DNA of 60,599 bases. Source: Ichthyophonus hoferi. Lineage: Eukaryota > Opisthokonta > Ichthyosporea > Ichthyophonida > Ichthyophonidae. The stretch spans positions 26,137-86,735 of the forward strand of contig NAOQ01000290.1 in the NCBI GenBank assembly GCA_002751075.1. The letters are read 5' to 3'. Shown here in pieces: positions 48,267 to 60,599 of the stretch. The stretch's first letter is position 1. Each line of letters opens with the position of its first letter. The notes below the pieces were generated by a model, which did not search any database, was not told the DNA's origin, and worked only from the letters and a program-made list of their open reading frames with translations. A program made the translations under genes and the position numbers.

Positions 48267-51200
48267 GTCTGTGTCTATGTTCTCTCTCTCCAATGTTCTC
48301 CATTTTCTGTTGGCTTGCCCCTCCATTTATATTTTCTTAGTTATTCTCATTTCAAGAACATATACATAATGTTATTCTGTTTTTAGTATTTTATTTTATT
48401 CTTCATTAGCCATCCACACGCATATATATATTATATATACTTTTCTATATGCATACATGCATACATTTATACATAAACACATATACACATATATAAAAAA
48501 TACATACATACGTGCATGCATACTATCATGCATGCATACATACACAAATACGTACACACATACATATATATATACATATATATGTGCATACAAACGCACA
48601 TACATACATCAATGCATGCATACATACATACATACATATAAATACCTACCTATGTACATACATACATACACACATATATACATACATAATTCATACATAT
48701 ATACTTAAATACATTCATACATACATACATATATACATACCTAACTACTTACCTACCTACCTACATACATACATACATACATACATGCATACATATATAC
48801 ATACCGACCTATCTTCTTACATGCACCCATCCATCCAACCATACATACATTCACATGACATTGCAGCAATGGTCAGCTTGGACGAGCTGATCATTTCTCT
48901 CAAAGTGATAAACAACCGGAGGACATGCTTAATGCAGAGACAGTACAGAGAGGATTTCAGAACCCAATCCATGTTATGGATGAGGTCTTGGGAAGCTTTC
49001 GTAAATACGTCACGAAGTCACGTCATAATGCTCTTCTTGAACATGTAAGGGACCTGAAGTTTGCACGAGGGTATATGAATGGTTAAGTATAGAANNNNNN
49101 NNNNNNNNNNNNNNNNNNNNNNNNNNNNNNNNNNNNNNNNNNNNNNNNNNNNNNNNNNNNNNNNNNNNNNNNNNNNNNNNNNNNNNNNNNNNNNNNNNNN
49201 NNNNNNNNNNNNNNNNNNNNNNNNNNNNNNNNNNNNNNNNNNNNNNNNNNNNNNNNNNNNNNNNNNNNNNNNNNNNNNNNNNNNNNNNNNNNNNNNNNNN
49301 NNNNNNNNNNNNNNNNNNNNNNNNNNNNNNNNNNNNNNNNNNNNNNNNNNNNNNNNNNNNNNNNNNNNNNNNNNNNNNNNNNNNNNNNNNNNNNNNNNNN
49401 NNNNNNNNNNNNNNNNNNNNNNNNNNNNNNNNNNNNNNNNNNNNNNNNNNNNNNNNNNNNNNNNNNNNNNNNNNNNNNNNNNNNNNNNNNNNNNNNNNNN
49501 NNNNNNNNNNNNNNNNNNNNNNCGTAGTAGTTGTGGCATATGTATGGTATATGTTTTCTTTAAAATGTCATTTGTGTTTATGTTGGATTGCTCGATATTT
49601 ATATATATACTATTGTTTGTGTTTGTGTTTCTAGTAGTACATATGGAGGTAGAGAGAGATAGATTTGTATATTTTTAAGGATAGTAGTTGCTTAGTATGA
49701 GTAGTCGTATATATGTATGTCTATTAATTTGTATATTTTCTTTCTTACATACTTTTACGTACACACTCCCTTTTGGTCCTTGTCCTGTTCTATACTTTTT
49801 CCTTCTCCTTGTATAATTATATCTTGATCAGATGATTGCAATGCTGACATGGCAACTACATGATAGTTTATCTTTATCTTACCCTCTTACGCAATGATCT
49901 TCATACCTACATACATACACTACACACCACACCCTCTGCCTTTCCTTCTACCTTTCTTTCCCACTCAGATGCTGGGGTACTTTAACGAGGTAGTGGAGCG
50001 ACATCAGGCCGTAAGCACACTAGTAAGTAACAATGTTAACAATCTGCCTAAGATGAATGATCGGTGTATGTTTGGAACCGACAAATTAGAGGTGTTCTGG
50101 AGAGCCCTGAAGGGAGACGAGACCCTCCATAATATATCTAGAGTGTTTAAACCGGTAGGTTGCTCTACAGCTTGTACCATTGAGAACTGTCTGTATTCAT
50201 GTTTTCGGGCTTATATATGCATATGTATATGTGTATGTATTTATATGTATTTGAATGCATGCATATATATATATATATGCATATTTGTGTGATTTATAGG
50301 TGTACATAAATATGCTACCACATTTATATATGTATAGGGTGTGAAAATATTATATACTATTGATAAAATTGGAGTCCATCCAAAGAACAAAGTAAGATTT
50401 CACATCAACCTGATAATCAGCTTAACAAACATACAGATATGCATATACATACATGTATACATACATAAAATATATTATGTTTGTGGATTCCAGTTGCAGT
50501 ATGAGTTTCGTACCTGTGACCAACGTCTGTTATTATGTTTCTTTTCATTCCCTCCCTCTTCTATACTTTATATATTTATATAATGTACAACCTTCCCCCT
50601 GACACACGCCCAATCATCTGTCTAGTCATATGGTTTATATATATTATACAGGGGTATGGAGGAAGGGGAGAGAATACTCTGCTTGGTTTTCATATTGTGG
50701 CTGTCTTATATTAACCAATGGGTATATGATTATAGTTACCATTGTATAAGAAAAACATTATGATGAAGGAGTTTTCAGACCGAAATATTCCAGCGGAAAG
50801 GGCTACGTGGTACGTCAAGGTGAGTATGTGTGTAGGTATATGTATAGGTATATGTAAAGGTATATGTATAAGTATAAGTATAAGTGTAGGTGTACGTATA
50901 GGTATATGTATAAGTATAATATAAGTGTAGGTGTATGTATAGGTATCTGCATGGGTATATATATAGGTATAGGTATATATATATGTATAGGCATATGTGT
51001 GGGTATATGTATAGGTGTATGTATATGTATATGCATGGGTATATGTATAGGTATAGGTATAGGTACAGATATATGTATAGGCATATGAGTAGGTATATGT
51101 ATAGATATATGTAGAGGTATATGCATAGGTATAAATATAGGTATAGGTATAGGTATAGGTATATGTATATGTATATGTATAGGTATATGTGTAGGTATAT

Positions 51201-54200
51201 GTATAGATATATGCATGGGTATAAGTAGAGATATAAGTAGAGGTATGGGGATAGATATATGTGTTTGTATTCCTTCGACCAGCATCTTCTATTTATGCTT
51301 GTAGTGAATTGGTAAAGAAAAGAAAGACAGGGGTAGAAAAGGATGAAGCATAGGCCTGATAAAAGGCCAACAAAGGCCAGGCAGAGAAAGAAAGCAAGGG
51401 TTGCATATGTGAATCTATCCATGATGCTAATGCCCAGTTTTACCCCACCCCCCTCCACCTTGTAGATGTCAATACTAACTGAGCAAAATAACGCACAAAA
51501 ACCTCGAAGTATGAGATTAGATGTAGTGGCCGAATGGACACAAACCCTTAACATGTACTTAAGGGAACTGGTAGGACGTGATTGGTTTATGCTTAATCTA
51601 TTACTATATTAGTATGATTGCACAATTACTTTTATATTTATGTATGTAGATATATATGTTTTGGTTTGATGTATACACGCGCTTATGCTAGAAAAAGAGA
51701 TATAATTGTTTTACTTTCTAGGTATTTATACATTTATAATCCTTTAATACTCCAATCAAAGCATCGGAATGGTTTTCATATAGTCGGTAGCGATTGACCT
51801 AATATGTAATATAGCACAATGTGACTGGCCTGATATCTAATATAACACAATGTGATTGGCCTAATATATAATATAACAATGTTAATAATCTAATGTCTAA
51901 TATAATAATGTGATTGATTTAATATATAATATAACACAATGTGATTGGCCTAATATATAATATAACAATGCGATTAATCTAATATATAATGTAACACGAT
52001 GTGATTGGTGGTAGCTGGCCAGTATGGAGAACAGGAAGACAGGGTCAGAGGCACCAGCTATAATTATGATGAGATGGCACTATGGACTACGCTTATTGCA
52101 CTACCAGTACGATGAGGTAGGTATAGGTATGTGCATGTACATCTAGTGGCATAGATGCAAAGCAGGGTCTGTTGTGTATGCTGTATGACTCAGTTTATGT
52201 CGTCTTTTACCTTTCTCTATCCTCCAATTGTGCATGTATTTTAAATAGTTTTTATAAATGCATCCATTCATTGGGTTATAAATAGCCTTACATGATTGGT
52301 GGTAAGATAAATGGGCTGGAATGTGTATTTTCCACATCTCTATAATTACTCAAGATTTCATTCTGTAAAGAAACGTCACAAGCGATGTATACCCGCTACT
52401 CTCTATTGCATTCCTATTATGGTGGGCTGACTCTCTAAGTGCCACAGGGTATAGTTTCCCGGGACATGGTATTAGAGTTTCTCCTTAACACATTCAAGGA
52501 TGGCAGTTGGTAGGTGATGTTGTGTTTATTATTACATACAGCATAGCATATATATATACGTCTACCCGACCCTCTCCCTCTCTATGCACACGGCGTGGCA
52601 TATACCTTCTTTTTAATGAGTATCTGTTAATGCTATATACTAAGTGGGCTTTCTCTTTCTCTCTATATATAGATATATTCCTATTCCTCATATTTAATTA
52701 TATCTAAGAAAGTACATGTACAGATCATATTCAAGCTGGTATTCACATACTTATCGGTATTCAGTGCCGTTTACAATTATGGGCTAGACTGTTTGTTATT
52801 CTGGTGTCATTTAATGTAATTTCCCCACGAGTAGTGTGGTATAGCATAACCTTAACATATATATTCCTATTGTGCCCTATATATTGATCTGCTTGGCCTC
52901 ATTTCAGGATTATATCCACCCTGGTGTGTGGCGTATTGCAACAGTATCTGTATGATTATGTGACGTCAAATATCATGCTACGTAAACTGCTGTTGGTGGC
53001 CCTAGAGAAGCTAGCCAAGCTGCTTAAAATGGGGACCAATGGAGACGGCCCACGCATTGTCAGCTCTCAATCATATGGCAATTTTACTCTTTACTGCAGC
53101 CTGTGTACTATTATTCAGGTCTGTCTTTATTGTCGTGATGACCTAGATATAACGTAGATATATACATACATGTGTTGTATATACACTATAAGCCTCCAGG
53201 ACTGTTACCATGTTATCCTTTTACTGTACTCTGTTTTTAATATAGAACTGCATGTTGAATATAAAACTGGTCACGCAATGGTTGGACCTTACAATAGGCT
53301 ATTTTCTTATTGGCATGGTATTGACACCAATCCATTGGCTACCCACATACCACTATTTGCTCCCTTTATCCTATAGGCCTGCGTTCTAGAAGGATCAGAG
53401 GCGCTTGTATGTCCGGCTATTCGTCAACCTAACCTACCCAGTCAGGCATCGCATCCAATTAGCAAGATTATTTTTCGTGACATGCTGACCGCCACTACCC
53501 TTTCGCCTAATCTACCACCCCAACTGCAGGTATATGTGCATATAGTATAGTATAGGGTGTGATATGTACAGGAGGATGGACTGGGTCTTTGCAGTAGTTA
53601 AAGCCCTACACTGACTGCTATAGGGGTACATACTAGCTTATATGTTTACTTGTATACATGCATACATACCTACATACCATGGATACCATACACAATCTAA
53701 TATTATTTACTTTTATTATATATTGCTACTATACTATTATACTATTATACTATTGTAGTATTGTACACTCTACATGGCCCTTAATCTCTGACCCTGTCCT
53801 ATCAGTCGTGTTATACCAACTCTATTCCTTTGCTTTAACAGCAACTTCTAGAGGATCTCGTGATGGGAGAGGAGGAGGCTTCTAGGCTACGCACTGAGGC
53901 CCTGCACAGCCCACCAGGTGGTTCTGCCAATCACCAGTACTCTAGACAGACCAATAGTAGCCCTTCTCCTCTACTCGAAGCCTTGGATTCCTTTCCTGCA
54001 CTGGAACCTATGGTAGGCAAGGCCTTCTCTCTAACTTGGTTATTTTCTTTTTCCTTTTTTTCTTTCTTTTATTCTTCCTTTTTTTCTTTCTTTTTTTTCT
54101 CTATTTTTCTCTTCTTTTTTTCTTTTTTTCTCTTTCTCCATCTTTCTTAGTCATGAATGTGCAGTTGTATTTGGGTCACATGCAACATTTTAAATTTAAT

Positions 54201-57200
54201 TATACTGGATAGCACATCTTGGTTGGGTTTTTTAAAATTAAAACTAAAATCTATATTATCTATGTATACACGGTAGTTGTTATTGGCTGATCAAAACCCT
54301 TTTATAATAAACTATAGGGGTTGGCCAGATAATTACTTTACATAATTATAGTTGAGTTTTTATTAAACAACTAATTAATTCATTACATTACATAATTTAA
54401 TATGTTCATGCTCCTTTGTACTTCCCAATCATCGGCGATTCTTTATCTCTATCTACCAATGAGTGACTTTATTTATAATTTTATCTTTTCCTCTCCCGAA
54501 TTCACAGACACATACCGATAGGAAGCCACAACTGGGATACAAAACCCTGGAAGCTCTCTTCCAATCAGTATTTAATGGCATTGTTGTTTCTAAAAGTAGT
54601 ACCGATCAGCAATCTACCGATGCTAGTAAGCTACCTCTTCTTTCTTCCTTTTTAAAATTTAAACCATATTAAAATAACGTTTTGTCGTCTTCTTTTCGCT
54701 TTACCTAACATTTTTAACTTAACTCCTTCTATTTGCGTCCTGTTCCTATTAAAGTTTAGTGTAGTAATACACACTTATTCTAAGTGTTCTCTAGCTCTAC
54801 CTGCTTCCATATATACGCCTTGAAAGCCAATTAAAAAGTAGCTATCAACATGACTAACCAATACATCATCTCTCTTTATCTTTGGCTATTATTTGAAATG
54901 GAAAGTATGTCCCGGGTAGATTTAATACGAATCAAGCCAATTGGTTCCTGGCATTATATTTTTAAAATCACGCCCTTTGAAATGGGGTTTGCTTTATGGA
55001 ATGTTTTGGAGTGAATGAGAGTATATGCACTTTAATAAGCATACCCTATTGGTAACTATTAATTAATGGTTAAAGGGCTATCTTTTATCTATCCTATTGG
55101 GAACAGGTTTAACTGTGGTATGTACATAAGAATATATATTACCCTGTATGCTTGTATATGCATGTATACTAGTTACTTACAATTGCACACATACAAATAA
55201 ACATACACCCACATACATATATAGGCCGAATGTCGTATATCATACCCGAGCAGGAGTCCCGCTTAGAGAATGTGGTGTGGTTGCTGTTAGAATGGGCCAC
55301 TACAGTACAGCGACATGGTACCTACAGAGTAACCGTGGTGGCCGGCCTAATCTCTATACTGCATCATAGCACCACCTGGCTGGGGTATGGAGATATATAT
55401 ATGTGTGCTTGCATGTGCTTATGTGTATGCATTGCACTATACTACAATACAACAAAATACAATACAACAAAATACAATACAACAAAATTCAATACAATGC
55501 AGTACATTACAATACATTACATTACAGTACAATACAATACCATACAATATAATACAATACACTATACTACAATACAGAAAAATACAATACAATACAGCAC
55601 AGTACAATACAACACGATATAATATAATACAATATACTGCCTGTATGCATACATGTGGGTTTATAGACAGGTATGTGTGGGTGTAGATGCGTAGATGTGG
55701 GTTTATAGACACATGTAGGTCATACCCCTACTCGCTCCAAGGTTTACTAAGTGACATTCTCATATTATAATTTTATAATGTTTTAGTAGCCAATCAGGCG
55801 TTAATAGCTCTTCCCATTTATACGCATCATGTCTCGCAAACCTACCACATCTTTGTTTTAATAAGGTTGTTCTCTTTTATTTTATTTTTCTTACTGTGTC
55901 GTTATCTCTACCAATCATTCTCTACATAACCCTCCCTGCCAATGCATACTTTCTCCAATATTTCGGGATCTCTTTTATTCATTTGGATACTTAAACGCAT
56001 TAAAACCCAATGTATTATTTCATTGGTAGTAGCCATAGCATTACATGATAGTATAGTATAATATAATTTATAGTGTAGTATTTAGTATAATATAGTATAG
56101 TACTGAACTTACTACACTATACAATGTGTATTTCAATGGGTCCATCAAGGCCATAGCCTGTATGTTTTTCTTATACATATTGCCGCGTAGGGACGCCCGC
56201 CAGTTGCCCACTGTGCACAACCTGCTAGTCAGTTATCTAGATAAATACATTCCTTCCGAGGGCCTTAGCCGCGTTGAACAAGAAGAAGTGTGTGTCCTGC
56301 CCACTTCTATCTAGTTTATGTTTACAGCTATATATACACATATATATATATGTGTGTCTGTGTGTAGGATAGTGTGTAGCCATCCATATATGACTGCATG
56401 TGTATATGCTATAGGCCTATGTGTCCCATTCGTCTCTATTGTATTGTTATTTGTACAAGCATACCATACGTATGTCTCAACATTAAAGCATGATATAGTA
56501 GTATATATATACTTGTATGGTCATGTCATATACCAAATATTCGTGAAATATCATACTCAACCTCGATTTACAGGCTATTTTTAGTATTGCAACAGGGATA
56601 GAAGTGATAATGAAATGTGGTTGCCTTGAGGGTGTATGTTGATGGTATTTGTTTGGTAGTTTTACATTTTCTGTTGTTCTACTTTCTTTGTGGCTCCTTA
56701 TTATTGGTTTGCTGTCCACCCCTAGTCACTGTTATTGGTTGATGGCTGACCTGTATTGCAATCCCATTGGTTGACAGGAGCTATGCCAGTTGGCCTTACT
56801 ATACGGTGAACTCATGGTTCACGACCTATTTAGTTACACTCATTATGTAAGATTATTGGTAGGGAGAGGTGATATGGGCCACGCCACTAGGGAACCTGCC
56901 AATGGTATATCTCCTTTCTCATACGTATAGCTGAGTGGTGGATACGGTATATATATATTAATTCTTCCAATACGAACGTTTATTTATATCAAAACTCGTT
57001 GATGTCTTTGCCATAAATAACGTTATTAGTACTGAAAGGGAGTTGATACTGGATTTTTTAAAAAAGAAAAAGGGGAACTAGTAAAATATTCTCATTAATA
57101 GCGTTATTGCATTTCCGTTGGGTTTATAATAATAATAATAATGCTTGTAAAAATGTATATTATATTATGGTTTAGTAAAGTATATTATAATAATGCGAAG

Positions 57201-60171
57201 TATAATAGAATATGCTAATATATCATTAAGTGCAATAATATATAGTATAATACAGTATTATACTACCTGATATCACAATGACAATTTTTCTCCCTCTCAT
57301 AGTAACCTTTGACACATGGCTAGAAGCACTGCGTACTGGTAATGTGGATGCTGCCTATCATAAAGCTGTGATTCTCCTGCAACACTTGCCTGTTAAGGCA
57401 CCCTATAATAGCCATATTAGAAATCAAAGGAGGGTGATGTTATACGGCATAGCGCCCAACAGTGATGAAAGGGAGGTGCAACGGCTGCAGGAGCCTATCC
57501 AATCATTAATCTCCCATATAAACTCGGTGTCTAATCTAGTCACTCAGCCCCTGGCCTGGGTCTCTCCCAAGCGCACTCGTGACCTACAACAGATATACCA
57601 TACTAGAATGGTGCAAGCTGTGGAGGGCAGACCCTTTATAGTCCCTCTCCCCAATCAGATTACAGAGCAGGTGGCTGTTACCTTGGGCTGTAAATTCAAT
57701 GTCGTGCGATTGGCTGGTTGTAGAGGCAATTATATGACAGTAGAGGCTGTTAATAGGCGGATTCAATTAGAAACAGCGATTAAAGCCCTACCCCGAATAT
57801 ACCAACTTGACATTGTGGCTTGGTTGATGGTGTGTGTGACCTCCTATACGATCGAGGTAGGTTCTCGTCTCTATCAAACATTCTTTGCTTTCTCTGTTAT
57901 TTCTCTCCATACTCCTCCCTTTTGAAGGTAGTGCCTTGAACTCTCTTCCACCCCCCACCCCTATATATTTCCTTGGTTACTATATTAGCATGTTACTATA
58001 TATGTATGTATCTATGTATTTATGTATGTAGGTATATATATATATATGTATATATCTACGTATATATCTATGTATGCATACATCGTTGTATGTATCTATA
58101 TATGTATGTTAAGGTATATTTCAACAGACAACCCCTCCTACGTCTTTCCTGACATACGAACCCTCCAACACCTAAAAATAGATACCAGTTTCATCAACCC
58201 AATCAGACACCGACACGAACAGCGCCACCAATAATATGACAGTTACCTTAATGACCCAACAACAACTAGGAGAAATAGAACGAATCTTTGAGATGGTACA
58301 AGCCTGGGAAGCTCGGATGGAACTATTAGGATGGGTTCTAGATCATACTATAGATTCAGGATTGGCTGAGGTCTGTGTACACGCACTCTACCGCCACTGG
58401 GAGGCGTTGCTTGTTTCCATGGATACCATGCAAGCTGTAGTCTCTAAACTATTAATAGTTCTGGAAGGTAAATAGGCTTTGGTGTGATGGTCTGTCTGAT
58501 TAAATATATGGGTGAATACAGGAGAAAGAAAATCTGAGTATGATATAGATATATAGGTATGTATATAAGTATAATATGTGTTTATGTCGGCTTGAGTTTG
58601 GGTTTTATGTTTTGGTTACTGTTCATAGGGCTATACATGCAAGTCTTACCATATACACACATACATATATACATATAGATATACATACATACATACATAC
58701 AAACATACATACATATAGATATACATACATACATACATACAAACATACATATATATATATATATACATACATACATACATACAGACATACACACACACAG
58801 GTATACTTGCATATCTCCTACCCCATGCCCTACCCTAACCTGTAACATAACAATGTCACATTACCACAGGCAAGAACTACACCACCGGACCTGAACGAGC
58901 CATTGCCTTCTTCATTGAACATATAATATCTGTGGTAGGTGAAACTGTGGTGAAGGCTCCTTACCTAGAACAGGCCAGGGAACTATGCACTGGTATCTCT
59001 CAATTTAGCCGCCATATGAGCCTCCCTGTGCCAGTGGTCTCCGAGCAGGACCAGGTGTGTAATGATGCTTTTAATGGTCCAATGGTAGATTCCTTTAAAA
59101 TTACTTTGATATTTTTTTAAAAATTACTGTTGATGTTTATTGGTATTGCTGTTTTTTGTGTTCTGAGATGTTTCTTATTAGTTGGGTTACAAGTCTATGA
59201 TTGAAAGAAATATATTGGTTTAACCAATAATCTATAATATGTCATTGCTTTTCATATGACATCTTACTAACCTACTTACCTATCTACCTACCTACCTATG
59301 CACACAGACTGCCGCCTTTATCAACCTAGTCCATACCTTCCCCCGGTCACCTAACCGAGCCGATCTCAAAGGTCTGATAGAGAACCCTGAGAAATATGAT
59401 ATACAGGTAGGTAATATATAACTCATAGGTTCTCAATCCACCAACCCGGCTGGTAATTAGATGGTATAAAATTTTAATAGGTCAGGACTTGGTCATTTGT
59501 GCAGGTAATGTAGTGATTGGATATTTAAATATTACACAAATTTATTTTTCTTAAATTCAACCCAATGAGATATAGATATTATAATGTGTGACCTGGGCAC
59601 TGGTTCCTCTGTATTACATTATTGTTCTTCTCTCCTCTCTCCTCTATCATCTCTTACTAGCTAACATACCTACTATTTCTTTTAGCGGTAATTGCTATAT
59701 GGTACCTTGGTTTTTATTTGGGTTTAAGTATGGCTCACTGTTTGTCTTATCTTTAGCCTTGTCTGTGCATTCGTTTATTCATAGCAAATGAGTTGACTAT
59801 ATAGGGTATATAATACTATATACCCTATAATACACACACACACACATACATATATACATACATACATACATACATTCATCCATCCATTGCTAATAAACTA
59901 CCTACCCATATATACGTCTTGTGCAGGGGTTTATACAAGCATTATTTAAGAAAGTAGAGAGCTTTGATGTCTTACGGGCCACTCCGTCTGACCTACAAAG
60001 CCTACTGTCCTGGGTAGATATATGTGGGGACATCAATAACAAGGTCTTCCTTAGTGGAATCATCACTCGTCTCCTTAAGGTTCGCTTGTAGTTTGTGTTT
60101 CCTTTGCCCCTTGAGATATATTTATATGTTTGATATTTGGGCACGGGTATGTGATTACTGGCTATTAGGTG

Positions 60172-60203
<32 letters not shown>

Positions 60204-60599
60204 TGTTTGTATGTGTGTACGTATGTATATGTGTATGTATGTGTCTATGTGTGGATGTATGTATGTTTACATGGGCAAAGAAGTGTCTCCATATTCACAT
60301 ATGCTATATATGGTTATACCATGACGCTATTTCAGCCCTACAATCTTCCAAGATATACCTCTCTAGCACGCTGTTGCCTGTGCTATTCATCTGGACATAC
60401 TAACCCTAAGCTGTATCACACATGTTCCACGTTACACACATGTAGCCAAGTACTGGCAGTATGGAGAAGGCCTCACGAGAAAACACAGGGATGGGCACCT
60501 CAGTGTTTATTATTCTACTATGTGCTCGCCACTGTGTGGTTATGGAAGATATTGTCAGCCAGGTATGTTTTTCTCTCTTTTCCCTCTCCCTCTCCCTCC
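48187..60599 (+). CDS. MED12: MED12: Mediator kinase-module subunit 12 (3' part outside window)
   Basis: Links the CDK8/cyclin C kinase to Mediator. Exons: 48187-48266 (candidate), 48867-49044, 49969-50154, 50338-50391 (optional), 50736-50819, 51466-51570, 52015-52116, 52448-52509, 52908-53118, 53377-53529, 53842-54012, 54508-54625, 55225-55384, 56191-56287, 56778-56904, 57303-57856, 58182-58467, 58870-59054, 59308-59406, 59927-60079, 60446-60562; phases agree throughout. Matches to animal MED12: QLGRADHFSQSDKQPEDML to the RLGPPDVYPQDPKQKEDEL region; ERATWYVKM and VVAEWTQTLNMYLREL; LENVVWLLLEWATTVQRHGT to the LCEW segment; LALLYGELMVHDLFSYTHY; EIERIFEMVQAW; and VFIILLCARHCVVMEDIV to the ILIARQCLLLEDLI segment. 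About 1,090 residues are encoded here, at positions matching roughly the first 1,100 of about 2,170 in human. The protein is strongly diverged, and a gap in an early intron could hide one more exon. Confidence 0.93.
48425..48850. repeat. (TACA)n / (ATAC)n microsatellite cluster
   Basis: About 420 bases of degenerate CATA units with CTAC and TGCA interruptions in the first MED12 intron, ending some 20 bases before the exon 2 acceptor. The long frames through it are artefacts. Confidence 0.9.
49095..49522. other. Assembly gap (428 N) in a MED12 intron
   Basis: Between exons 2 and 3. The flanking exons are in phase with each other without any extra exon. Confidence 0.95.
50823..51268. repeat. 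GGTATATGTATA minisatellite in a MED12 intron
   Basis: About 450 bases of degenerate six- and twelve-base units beginning four bases after the exon 5 donor. The 259-codon and 156-codon frames on the minus strand are pure repeat translation (Ile/Tyr/Leu/Pro) and not genes. Confidence 0.9.
51790..52012. repeat. Minisatellite of about 40 bp carrying GATTGG boxes
   Basis: About five to six degenerate copies of CTAATATATAATATAACA plus CAATGTGATTGGC. The last copy runs straight into the acceptor of MED12 exon 7 (exon from 52015). Confidence 0.85.
54040..54150 (+). repeat. Polypyrimidine TTTTCTTTC tract in an intron
   Basis: Over 100 bases almost entirely T and C, shortly after the donor of the MED12 exon ending at 54012, far from the next acceptor (54507). 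Confidence 0.85.
55436..55636. repeat. (TACAA)n pentanucleotide repeat
   Basis: About 200 bases of AATACAATACAACAAAATAC-type units in the MED12 intron after 55384. Frames in both directions through it are artefacts. Confidence 0.9.
58650..58800. repeat. (CATA)n microsatellite in a MED12 intron
   Basis: Tetranucleotide array with ATATAG and CAGA interruptions, 70 bases before the acceptor at 58869. Confidence 0.9.
60168..60270. repeat. (TATG)n microsatellite in a MED12 intron
   Basis: About 100 bases of TATG/TGTG units after the exon ending at 60079. Confidence 0.9.

Noticed and set aside
48396-48850. Long Tyr/His/Thr-rich frames on both strands
   Set aside because: Translation of (TACA)n arrays; the genuine exon at 48867-49044 uses another frame.
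50775-51554. 259-codon minus-strand frame, and overlapping 156- and 74-codon frames
   Set aside because: Nearly all translated from a GTATAT minisatellite (runs of Tyr, Ile, Leu, Pro); real MED12 exons lie at both sides on the other strand.
55230-55712. 130- and 91-codon frames running past the MED12 exon
   Set aside because: Only 55225-55384 is coding; the remainder is the (TACAA)n repeat.

Overview
This is a eukaryotic nuclear window, strongly A+T-rich and full of introns and microsatellites. Gene content points to an opisthokont, most likely an early-branching animal or a close unicellular relative. The protein fragments align residue by residue, from memory, with animal ATIC, SMARCB1, UBE2W, RPN1 and MED12, but are clearly diverged. 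No species can be fixed from the sequence. Gene models were built by hand from homology, GT/AG sites and reading-phase bookkeeping. Four of the five have consistent phase at every junction used; one RPN1 junction does not.

Layout, left to right. (1) 1-2858: intergenic, with a broken LTR-retrotransposon gag-like relic at 471-1131. (2) 2859-13861, minus: complete 21-exon ATIC (590 aa), the last two steps of purine synthesis; an assembly gap lies in intron 2. (3) 13862-17641: intergenic, with a possible one-exon mitochondrial protein gene (16206-16523). (4) 17642-24347, minus: complete 12-exon SMARCB1/SNF5 (395 aa), a core SWI/SNF subunit. (5) 24348-30694: a transposon-rich spacer with one decayed Tc1/mariner-like transposase (about 25790-26709). 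A second, inverted-repeat-bounded element (about 27035-30470) has a decayed transposase interrupted by a palindromic insert that carries a duplicated unknown coding segment around an assembly gap. (6) 30695-34073, plus: UBE2W (150 aa), the N-terminal-ubiquitin E2. (7) 35418-42546, minus: RPN1/OST1 (about 472 aa), an oligosaccharyltransferase subunit, which here ends just after its membrane span with a KKXX-type tail. (8) 42547-48186: long intergenic stretch without a recognisable gene. (9) 48187-60599, plus: the N-terminal two-thirds of MED12, running off the right edge.

The genes are unrelated housekeeping or regulatory genes (purine synthesis, chromatin remodelling, ubiquitin, N-glycosylation, Mediator kinase module). 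No operon-like logic is seen. ATIC and the small mitochondrial candidate diverge, as do SMARCB1 and UBE2W; UBE2W and RPN1 converge. The most unusual material is the nested element at 27-30.5 kb, the dilysine-tailed short RPN1, and a marked local excess of CCAAT/ATTGG boxes in introns and spacers.
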